A stretch of 6,474 nucleotides of DNA, from positions 1 to 6,474 of the forward strand of contig JAEZBW010000318.1 in assembly GCA_023426765.1 (NCBI GenBank). Reading direction: 5' to 3'. The first letter of the stretch is position 1. Every line of letters starts with the position of its first letter. Below the pieces are notes generated by a model. That model was not told the origin of the DNA. It saw only the letters and a list, made by a program, of their open reading frames with translations, and did no database searches. The position numbers and the translations under genes are program-made. This stretch comes from Bacillota bacterium. GTDB taxonomy: Bacteria; Bacillota; Clostridia; DSM-8532. This document shows positions 1 to 4,607 of the stretch, one piece after another.

Positions 1-4
1 TTTC

Positions 5-23
5 GTTTGATATTATATCAAAC
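5..23. repeat. Perfect palindrome, operator-like
   Basis: GTTTGATA (5-12) and TATCAAAC (16-23) form a perfect 8-bp inverted repeat around a 3-base centre. The size and symmetry are typical of a site for a dimeric repressor such as a TetR-family protein, and a TetR gene lies about 500 bases downstream. The palindrome also contains TATTAT on the + strand and TATAAT on the - strand, so it could overlap a -10 element. A + strand -35 would fall outside the window. One further exact half-site, TATCAAAC, occurs at 1198-1205 just after the TetR gene. The symmetry is visible directly; the operator role is inference. Confidence 0.45.
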
Positions 24-25
24 TT

Positions 26-55
26 TAAAGGACGTTGGTGGTTCTTCGTCCTTTA
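26..55. repeat. Perfect 9-bp hairpin-forming inverted repeat
   Basis: TAAAGGACG (26-34) pairs perfectly with CGTCCTTTA (47-55) across a 12-base loop. It starts two bases after the palindrome at 5-23. A competing stem, GTGGTT (38-43) with AACCAC (57-62), shares its loop. No T-run follows, so it is not a standard intrinsic terminator. It could be an mRNA leader hairpin, a mobile-element end or a second protein-binding site. Two perfect dyads in a row make it less likely that bases 1-74 are simply upstream coding sequence of the methyltransferase. Confidence 0.45.
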
Positions 56-74
56 CAACCACACCCTGACAGTT

Positions 75-437
75 ATGTTGTCTTATTTTTGCATCTCTGC
101 TGACAAGGAGAATGTCCTGTTACAGTACTTTCCTGAACAAGATGTGAAGCAGATTCTTCATATACTGTCCAGCCGGTTTCCTGGCGCGCACATGTTTTGT
201 GATGTGGTTCACAGCTATTTTGTGGGAAAGGGCATCAGCAGCAGTTTCCAATGGGGGCTTGATAAAGCAGGGGACATTGAAGGTTTAAATCCAGGTATTC
301 GGCTTGTGCGTTCATGGAGTACGGGCGATTTACTAAAAGAACGCCAATCTCTGTTCTTACGCTTCATGAATGTTTTTCCGGATACAAGAAACCGAAGCCA
401 AATTCTACATATTTACTTTGAAAGTGAGCCGATATGA
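75..437 (+). CDS. C-terminal part of a TcmP/LCM-type SAM-dependent methyltransferase, partial or remnant
   Basis: The 120-residue reading frame resembles the C-terminal half of class I O-methyltransferases of the leucine carboxyl methyltransferase/TcmP type. ENVLLQYFPEQDVKQIL (residues 12-28) fits the family's EGVLMYF-E-E-VK block. It is followed by RFPGAHMFCDVV, then FQWGLDKAGDIEGLNPGIRLVRSWS, and a final strand near LHIYF. Complete members are usually about 270-280 residues and carry the SAM-binding glycine motif in the N-terminal half, which is absent here. The frame stays open upstream to position 3, but those 24 codons do not look like the family and contain two perfect inverted repeats. 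No convincing ribosome binding site precedes the ATG at 75. It is therefore either the 3' end of a gene cut by the window edge or a broken gene, and it could not methylate on its own. The family is fairly sure; the integrity is not. Confidence 0.6.
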   Translation: MLSYFCISADKENVLLQYFPEQDVKQILHILSSRFPGAHMFCDVVHSYFVGKGISSSFQWGLDKAGDIEGLNPGIRLVRSWSTGDLLKERQSLFLRFMNVFPDTRNRSQILHIYFESEPI

Positions 438-514
438 TGGACACAATGACACCTATGGATCAAAAAGTAAAATACCCACTAACTTCTGTCGCCAAGGTTT
501 ACCAGGTTGTTTAG
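434..514 (+). CDS. Possible 26-residue small ORF overlapping the methyltransferase stop
   Basis: An ATG at 434 overlaps the methyltransferase stop codon in an ATGA arrangement (TGA at 435-437), typical of translational coupling. The frame runs to TAG at 512-514. It begins MMDTMTPMDQKVKYP and ends with a short hydrophobic/aromatic tail, AKVYQVV. A weak purine-rich stretch, AAAGTGAG (421-428), lies upstream. It nearly fills the gap before the TetR ribosome binding site. I recognise no family. It may be a coupled small protein, the leftover of a degraded gene, or chance. No transmembrane segment or signal peptide is visible. Confidence 0.2.
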   Translation: MMDTMTPMDQKVKYPLTSVAKVYQVV

Positions 515-525
515 AGATTGCTTAC

Positions 526-535
526 AAGGGGTGAG
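526..535 (+). promoter_or_regulatory. Ribosome binding site that sets the TetR start
   Basis: AAGGGGTGAG lies about 5 bases before the ATG at 539. A possible TTG start at 518 in the same frame would put this Shine-Dalgarno sequence inside the coding region and has no site of its own, so the ATG at 539 is preferred. Confidence 0.7.
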
Positions 536-538
536 ATT

Positions 539-1126
539 ATGCCGCGCTTTAGTGATAACGAGAAAGAGAATATCCAACAGAAGCTTTTGGTTGAGGGGGA
601 AAGGCTGTTTGTCGTTCACGGGCTGAAAAAGGTGACGATTGACGAGCTTGTAAAGACTGTGAATATCGCAAAAGCCACATTCTATACCTTTTACGAAAGC
701 AAAGAATATTTATATCTGGATATTGTACAGGGCATTCAGAAAACAATTTTTATCGAACTGGATAAACTCCTGGACAGCAACACTGATTTATCCGGAAAGG
801 CCCGTGTGAGGCAAGTGTTTAGCCAAATGACAAAATTAATGATGCAGTTTCCAATCCTTTCGCATATTGATACTGCAACAATGGATATAATTGCCCGAAA
901 AGTGTCCAAGGAGCGGATGATGATATTTTTCCAGCAGAATGTGGATGCCGCCCAATCTTTGTATGATCATGGAGTACACTTTGCTTGCGAAGTCAAGATT
1001 GCATCCATGATATTCCAGGTTCTCTATCGATGTTTCACAAACATGCAAATGGGCAATCCCGAAGAACAGGCTTATGCAATTGGTTTAATGCTGGATGGAA
1101 TAATCGATAAAATTGTTATAGATTAA
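539..1126 (+). CDS. TetR/AcrR-family transcriptional regulator
   Basis: The gene encodes a 195-residue protein, the usual TetR-family length (about 190-210). The N-terminal DNA-binding domain spans roughly residues 12-60. Helix 1 is followed by LFVVHGLKKVTIDELVKTVNIAKATFYTFYESKEYL, the classic TetR_N helix-turn-helix pattern, with the recognition helix around IAKATFYTFY (43-52). Residues 65-195 form a mostly helical, diverged ligand-binding and dimerisation domain whose ligand cannot be predicted. TetR proteins usually repress neighbouring genes and often themselves, and release DNA on binding a small molecule. The closest candidates are the upstream methyltransferase and small ORF, and the perfect palindrome at 5-23 is a possible operator. 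There is no clear promoter directly ahead of it, so it may be co-transcribed with the fragment upstream. The family call is firm; target and ligand are unknown. Confidence 0.93.
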   Translation: MPRFSDNEKENIQQKLLVEGERLFVVHGLKKVTIDELVKTVNIAKATFYTFYESKEYLYLDIVQGIQKTIFIELDKLLDSNTDLSGKARVRQVFSQMTKLMMQFPILSHIDTATMDIIARKVSKERMMIFFQQNVDAAQSLYDHGVHFACEVKIASMIFQVLYRCFTNMQMGNPEEQAYAIGLMLDGIIDKIVID

Positions 1127-1162
1127 TAGGGCTTTCAACCTTTTCATAAAAAAGTGATATCT

Positions 1163-1191
1163 CAGGATGTTTTCTGATGAAGTCCGTCCTG
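1163..1191 (+). repeat. Hairpin downstream of the TetR gene
   Basis: CAGGATG (1163-1169) can pair with CGTCCTG (1185-1191), seven pairs including one G-U, across a 15-base loop. No T-tract follows, so it is a weak terminator candidate at best. It may stabilise the 3' end of the TetR transcript. TATCAAAC at 1198-1205, just downstream, matches a half of the palindrome at 5-23. Confidence 0.3.
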
Positions 1192-1254
1192 GAGCATTAT
1201 CAAACAAACCAATACGATCTTTATAGAATAACTTATCATTTTCATCACAGTATC

Positions 1255-1284
1255 TTGCTGAAAGCCCACGTTTTCTGGTATTAT
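1255..1284 (+). promoter_or_regulatory. Probable sigma-A promoter of pgk
   Basis: TTGCTG (1255-1260) and TATTAT (1279-1284) are separated by 18 bases, a plausible -35/-10 pair. Transcription would start near 1291 and leave a leader of about 95 bases before pgk. The whole gap 1127-1384 holds no gene. An alternative downstream promoter cannot be excluded, but I see no better pair. Confidence 0.5.
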
Positions 1285-1364
1285 TGTACCAAATACTGGC
1301 TCAGTCGGTTGCTGAGATTATTTTCAGTAGAGTGAAAAATTGTACTTTCGGTAAGACGTACAAT
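1283..1364 (+). repeat. Repeated ATTGTAC/GTACAAT units and small dyads in the pgk leader
   Basis: ATTGTAC occurs at 1283-1289, overlapping the -10 region, and again at 1339-1345. Its inverse GTACAAT lies at 1358-1364, so the last two form a 7-bp stem with a 12-base loop just upstream of the ribosome binding site. Between them CTCAG (1300-1304) can pair with CTGAG (1312-1316). This could be a regulator binding array or leader RNA structure. No known riboswitch consensus is recognisable. Confidence 0.35.
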
Positions 1365-1384
1365 CATAAACGAGGAGGGTATTT

Positions 1385-2653
1385 ATGGGCATATCGAAAA
1401 AAACGGTTAGAGACATCATTTTAACAGGTAAAAAGGTTATCATGCGGGTGGATTTCAACGTCCCCATGAAGGATGGGGTTGTACAGGATGATACCCGCAT
1501 CAGGGCGGCTTTGCCCACAATTCAGTACATTCTGGATCAAAACATCAACGGGCTCATCCTCATGAGTCATCTCGGCGATCCTAAAAAAGACGGACAAAAG
1601 GCCAGGGAGAAAGCAGAAGCCGCGGGAAAGGCCTTTGATGAAGCGAAATACATGGCTGGAAAACACAAGCTGGCCCCTGTAGCGGAGTATCTTTCCAAAT
1701 TGTTGGGTAAACCTGTTCAATTTGCATCTGATTGTCTGGGTGAGGAGGCCAAAGCCAAAGCGGAGGTCCTGGGAAACAACGAAATTCTCATGCTGGAGAA
1801 TACCCGCTTTCACAAGGAAGAAACCAGTAAAGAAGCTTCTGATCGGGAGAGAATGGCGAAGGAACTTGCATCCTATGCCGACATTTATGTCAATGATGCC
1901 TTTGGAACCGCCCATAGAGCGCATGCATCAACCGAGACCATTGCCAAATATCTTCCCGCAGTTGCAGGATTTTTAATGGAAAAAGAGCTGATGTACCTTC
2001 AGGAAAAAGTCGTTAATGACGCGGCCAAACCCTTTATAGCCATCATCGGCGGCGCTAAGGTTTCATCCAAGCTGGCAGTTCTCGAAAGCCTTTTAAACAA
2101 GGCGGATGCACTGATCATCGGCGGCTCCATGGCTTATACCTTCTTAAAGGCTAAAGGAGTTCCTACGGGAGCTTCCCTGGTAGAAGACGACATGCTCGAT
2201 ACGGCTGTGTCTATCATCAATAAAGCGACATCCAAAGGGGTGAACATCTATCTTCCGGTAGACCATGTAATTGCCAAAGAAATGAGCCCCGATGCCGCTA
2301 CGGAAGTTACCGGCGATGTAAATATTCCGGACGGTTGGAAAGGCTTCGATATAGGGCCAAAGTCAATAGAGATATTCAACAAGGCACTCTCCTCTGCCAG
2401 AACGGTTTTCTGGAACGGGCCTGTCGGAGTTTTTGAAATGCCGAATTTTGCTAAAGGTACCTTCGCATTGGCACAGTCTGTTGCAGACTTAACCGATGCG
2501 TGTACTGTTATTGGCGGGGGTGACAGTGTTTCCGCCGTCAACAAGGCCGGACTTGCCGATAAAATGTCGCATATATCAACAGGTGGAGGTGCCTCACTGG
2601 AGTTGGTAGAAGGCAAAGTCCTTCCCGGTGTAGCCGCGCTCCAGGATAAATAG
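1385..2653 (+). CDS. pgk: Phosphoglycerate kinase
   Basis: This cytoplasmic glycolytic enzyme transfers phosphate from 1,3-bisphosphoglycerate to ADP, giving 3-phosphoglycerate and ATP. The N-domain shows the substrate site: R21, D23 and N25 in MRVDFNVP, R38 in DDTRIRAALP, H62 in SHLG, R141 in ENTRFHKEE and R178 in AHRAHAS. The C-domain carries the nucleotide site: GGAKVSSK (K225, K229), WNGPVGVFE (343-351), GGGDS (377-381) and STGGGA (398-403). At 422 residues it exceeds the usual 390-400 because of a charged Lys/Glu/Ala-rich insertion at about residues 66-93, directly after SHLG. Position 65, an arginine that contacts 3-phosphoglycerate in well-studied PGKs, is aspartate here. The start is set by GAGGAGGG at 1372-1379. 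The gene stands alone, without the gap, tpiA or gpm genes that often accompany it, and ends at its own terminator. Identity is certain; the effect of the R65 change is unknown. Confidence 0.98.
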   Translation: MGISKKTVRDIILTGKKVIMRVDFNVPMKDGVVQDDTRIRAALPTIQYILDQNINGLILMSHLGDPKKDGQKAREKAEAAGKAFDEAKYMAGKHKLAPVAEYLSKLLGKPVQFASDCLGEEAKAKAEVLGNNEILMLENTRFHKEETSKEASDRERMAKELASYADIYVNDAFGTAHRAHASTETIAKYLPAVAGFLMEKELMYLQEKVVNDAAKPFIAIIGGAKVSSKLAVLESLLNKADALIIGGSMAYTFLKAKGVPTGASLVEDDMLDTAVSIINKATSKGVNIYLPVDHVIAKEMSPDAATEVTGDVNIPDGWKGFDIGPKSIEIFNKALSSARTVFWNGPVGVFEMPNFAKGTFALAQSVADLTDACTVIGGGDSVSAVNKAGLADKMSHISTGGGASLELVEGKVLPGVAALQDK

Positions 2654-2660
2654 CAGAATT

Positions 2661-2686
2661 GCCGTTGAAAGACTATCATGAACGGC
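2661..2686 (+). repeat. Hairpin just after the pgk stop
   Basis: GCCGTT (2661-2666) and AACGGC (2681-2686) form a perfect 6-bp stem with a 14-base loop, eight bases past the pgk stop codon. No T-run follows. It precedes the stronger terminator at 2720-2750 and may simply protect the transcript's 3' end. Confidence 0.3.
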
Positions 2687-2719
2687 ACCGAAACTAACCA
2701 TAACTATTACTATAATGGG

Positions 2720-2750
2720 AAGCCCTTGAAGAAGGGCTTTCTTACGTTTT
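2720..2750 (+). terminator. Intrinsic terminator of pgk
   Basis: AAGCCCTT (2720-2727) and AAGGGCTT (2732-2739) form a perfect 8-bp stem closed by a GAAG tetraloop. An interrupted T-rich tail follows (TTTCTTACGTTTT from 2738). Its position about 65 bases after the stop fits termination of a monocistronic pgk transcript. Confidence 0.8.
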
Positions 2751-3012
2751 CGAAGATTTTAAAAGTGCTTTCCCGCTATTACTTCACCCTTTTTTGTTGA
2801 AAGACACATCCTTTAAAAGGAATCTTCAACCTTTCGGAAAAATTTTTGCGTTCGTTTATAGTACACCTCCATAGATAGTAACAAAAGTAAGCATTTTTAT
2901 TGATTTGTCAAGTTACAAGTCGGAAATTTAACTGGTAAAATTGACTTAATATGTTACTCACCTTTATATAAACGAAATTGAGTAATATTTGTCAGGTATC
3001 ATGATCTGTATT
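2751..3012. other. Gene-free AT-rich region with nested inverted repeats
   Basis: No credible gene lies between the pgk terminator and the next ribosome binding site. A hairpin is possible at 2796-2830, where GTTGAA pairs with TTCAAC and an inner TCCTTT pairs with AAAGGA. A perfect 10-bp inverted pair, TTCGTTTATA (2851-2860) and TATAAACGAA (2967-2976), encloses a second pair, AGTAACA (2877-2883) and TGTTACT (2952-2958). The right arm of the outer repeat overlaps the -10 region of the promoter at 2941-2970. On the - strand the left arm has a weak promoter shape, TTGTTA, 18 bases, then TATAAA. These may be paired regulator sites that loop the DNA, or divergent promoters; neither is demonstrated. 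Confidence 0.4.
2941..2970 (+). promoter_or_regulatory. Probable sigma-A promoter of the URO-D-like gene
   Basis: TTGACT (2941-2946) is followed by an AT-rich -10 in TTTATATAAA; read as TATATA at 2965-2970 the spacer is 18 bases, and as TTATAT at 2964-2969 it is 17. Transcription would begin near 2977, giving a leader of about 50 bases before the ATG at 3031. The exact -10 register is uncertain. Confidence 0.6.
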
Positions 3013-3022
3013 AAGGGGGGAG
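3013..3022 (+). promoter_or_regulatory. Strong ribosome binding site that sets the URO-D-like start
   Basis: AAGGGGGGAG ends 8 bases before the ATG at 3031. An in-frame TTG at 2989 would extend the protein by 14 residues but lacks a Shine-Dalgarno sequence and would bury this one, so 3031 is chosen. Confidence 0.75.
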
Positions 3023-3030
3023 ATTTCATC

Positions 3031-4134
3031 ATGTCTTTAGTAAGAAATGCAAAAAAAGAAGAAATGACGTCCAGAGAACGAGTCCGGATGGCATTTAACC
3101 GCCACGAAGCGGATCGCGTGCCAGTGAATTATTTGGCGAATCCAGGTATCGATACAAGGCTTAAAAAATATTTCGGACTTAAAGCGGATGACAATCTTGG
3201 TTTAATGAATGAACTGGGGGTTGATTTTTTGGGTATAGAACCCTCCTATACGGGGCCTGAGATTCACCCGCAAGTTCCGGACAGGGCGGTGCACAAACTT
3301 TGGGGAACACGCTGCAGATGGATTGAACATCAGAGTGGAGGATACTGGGACTACTGCGATTTTCCGCTGAAAGATGCTGAAATGGAAGCTGTCGAACGGT
3401 GGCCTCTCCCGAATCCGGATGATTTTAATTATAAGCTGGTATATGAAAATTGCAAAAGATATGGAAACTATGCTCTGTTTTATGGAGATGCCGGGCTTGC
3501 AGACATCATGAACGGCATGGGAATGCTCTTTGGGACGGAGAGAGTTTATATTGCCATGGCTGATCCGGATGACGCACTCATGCGGTTCATTGATCGGAAG
3601 ATTGAAGTCCAATTGAGTATCATGCAAAGAGCTTTGGAAGCATCTGACGGCAACTTTACTTTTGTGTGGATGGGAGAAGATTTGGGTACGCAGAGGGGGC
3701 CCCTGATAAGCCTGTCCGCCTATAGGGAAATCATAAAACCCCGACACCAGCGATTCATTGACCTGGCAAAATCTTATGGGCTTCCGGTAATGATCCACTC
3801 ATGCGGCTCCAGTAGTTGGGCATTTGATGATATGGCTGAAATGGGAATCGATGTCGTCGATACACTTCAGCCGGAAGCAGCAAACATGTCTCCTGAGTAT
3901 TTAAAGTCAACATATGGCAGCAAATTGGCTTTTCATGGGTGCATTTCTACGGCAGGGCCACTTTCATTCGGTACCGAATCTGAAGTAACTGAAAATGTTA
4001 AAAACACCTTGGAGGTTATGATGCCGGGTGGAGGATATAGTATGTCGCCCACTCATTCAATTCAGGACAACACGCCAACTGAAAATGTTATTGCATTATA
4101 TAAGGCTACCCATCAATATGGGTGGTATATTTAA
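3031..4134 (+). CDS. Uroporphyrinogen decarboxylase (URO-D) superfamily protein, MtaA/MtbA-like
   Basis: The 367-residue protein has the URO-D superfamily fold signature. It opens with MTSRERVRMAFNRHEADRVPV (residues 12-32), the usual lead-in of this group, and has the core ending PVMIHSCGSS (252-261), FHGCIST (301-307), and GGGYSMSPTHSIQDNTPTENV (333-353). H256 and C258 form the H-x-C half of the zinc site seen in methylcobamide:CoM methyltransferases such as MtaA. The later cysteine of that site is not obvious, since its place reads SPTHS, and C304 is a possible substitute. True HemE instead has a basic N-terminal coproporphyrin-binding segment, which is missing, so heme synthesis is unlikely. 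Such proteins are common in anaerobic Clostridia, where many are thought to act in corrinoid-linked methyl transfer, but most are uncharacterised. No corrinoid protein or partner methyltransferase is nearby. Superfamily is firm; substrate is unknown. Confidence 0.9.
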   Translation: MSLVRNAKKEEMTSRERVRMAFNRHEADRVPVNYLANPGIDTRLKKYFGLKADDNLGLMNELGVDFLGIEPSYTGPEIHPQVPDRAVHKLWGTRCRWIEHQSGGYWDYCDFPLKDAEMEAVERWPLPNPDDFNYKLVYENCKRYGNYALFYGDAGLADIMNGMGMLFGTERVYIAMADPDDALMRFIDRKIEVQLSIMQRALEASDGNFTFVWMGEDLGTQRGPLISLSAYREIIKPRHQRFIDLAKSYGLPVMIHSCGSSSWAFDDMAEMGIDVVDTLQPEAANMSPEYLKSTYGSKLAFHGCISTAGPLSFGTESEVTENVKNTLEVMMPGGGYSMSPTHSIQDNTPTENVIALYKATHQYGWYI

Positions 4135-4253
4135 CCGGAATTCCATTTGAATCATGAATAGCCCGGGTTCTTCCCCCTGATACATAAAAAGGGAAGTACT
4201 ATACGCGCTCGGTAACATGGGGTTTAGGCAAACTGCCGGCTTCCTGTAAAATC
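4135..4253. other. Intergenic stretch after the URO-D-like gene, no clear terminator
   Basis: No gene is seen here. CTTCCC (4170-4175) can pair with GGGAAG (4191-4196) over a 15-base loop, but no T-tract follows, so termination of the upstream gene is not explained by an obvious intrinsic signal. Confidence 0.35.
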
Positions 4254-4282
4254 TTGACTTACACAGTTGTGTGTACTATAAT
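4254..4282 (+). promoter_or_regulatory. Strong sigma-A promoter of the T-box/proS unit
   Basis: TTGACT (4254-4259) and a perfect TATAAT (4277-4282) are separated by exactly 17 bases, close to the ideal sigma-A promoter. The start should be near 4289. The spacer contains ACACA-GT-TGTGT (4261-4272), a small perfect dyad in a place where a repressor could block RNA polymerase. Confidence 0.88.
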
Positions 4283-4288
4283 GAGTTC

Positions 4289-4578
4289 TAATTTGATATG
4301 AAAAAGCGATGATAAGAAATAGTAGGCATTTTGGATATTTCAGAGAGAAGGCGGCTGGTGAAAGCCCTTCATATGCGAATGCCCAACCCATCTTTAAGCT
4401 GTGTGCTGAAAAATCGAAAATGATCTATTAAAGCTCACTGGGTTCTCCCATTATCGAGAGATGTATCAAGCCATATGGCTTCGTACTGAAAGTGTGGAAG
4501 TTGTTTTCCGAATTTAGGTGGTACCACGGACATGGATTGTTCGCCCTAAACTGATATTTTATCGGTTTGGGGCTTTTT
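4289..4578 (+). promoter_or_regulatory. Proline-specific T-box riboswitch (tRNA-sensing leader)
   Basis: This leader senses uncharged tRNA-Pro and allows read-through into proS when proline charging falls. Stem I base: AGC (4305-4307) with GCT (4398-4400), next to a GATGA kink-turn-like element. Then comes the specifier-loop AGTA (4321-4324), with GGCATT (4325-4330) pairing to AATGCC (4378-4383). AGAGAG (4342-4347) and GGCTGGTGAAAGCC, from about 4352, match the conserved distal stem I. The best specifier is CCC (Pro) at 4387-4389, followed by the usual A. AAGCCATATGGCTT (4468-4481) is a likely stem III. The T-box core, TTAGGTGGTACCACGGA (4514-4530), has TCCG/CGGA closing the antiterminator. 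Its TGGT (4519-4522) would pair with an ACCA tRNA end, as expected for tRNA-Pro with discriminator A. The terminator at 4543-4578 is the alternative fold. Downstream proS confirms the amino acid. Confidence 0.95.
4543..4578 (+). terminator. Regulated terminator of the proS T-box
   Basis: GCCCTAAAC, continuing to TGAT (4543-4555), pairs with ATCG then GTTTGGGGC (4561-4573), about 13 pairs including G-U pairs, around a 5-base loop. Five Ts follow at 4574-4578. It ends 29 bases before the proS start and is the OFF structure that the antiterminator replaces when uncharged tRNA-Pro binds. Confidence 0.92.
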
Positions 4579-4607
4579 CATTGAATGAAAAAAGAGAGGT
4601 GTTGAAA

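Noticed and set aside
1129..1267. GGGCTTTCA/TGAAAGCCC as termini of a miniature transposable element
   Set aside because: The arms are only 9 bp, no target-site duplication flanks them, and the interior holds the pgk promoter -35; chance or RNA structure is as likely.
1421..1924. Long - strand open frame opposite pgk
   Set aside because: It is antisense to the conserved pgk coding sequence, has no ribosome binding site or family resemblance, and is explained as a shadow of pgk codon use.
2796..2830. Hairpin as a second pgk terminator
   Set aside because: The stem is interrupted by an asymmetric internal loop and no T-run follows on either strand.
2989..3030. TTG start adding 14 residues to the URO-D-like protein
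   Set aside because: No Shine-Dalgarno sequence precedes it, and the strong AAGGGGGGAG site lies inside the extension, pointing to the ATG at 3031.
3202..3798. 198-codon - strand open frame opposite the URO-D-like gene
   Set aside because: It overlaps conserved coding sequence on the other strand and its product resembles no known protein; it is treated as a shadow frame.
3031..4134. Calling the URO-D-like gene hemE
   Set aside because: It lacks the N-terminal HemE signature, has H-x-C in the core as in methyltransferase-type members, and has no heme genes beside it.
4518..4607. GTG start at 4518 giving a 30-residue extension to ProRS
   Set aside because: The extension is the T-box core and terminator read as protein; the 571-residue form from 4608 matches the family length and has a proper ribosome binding site.
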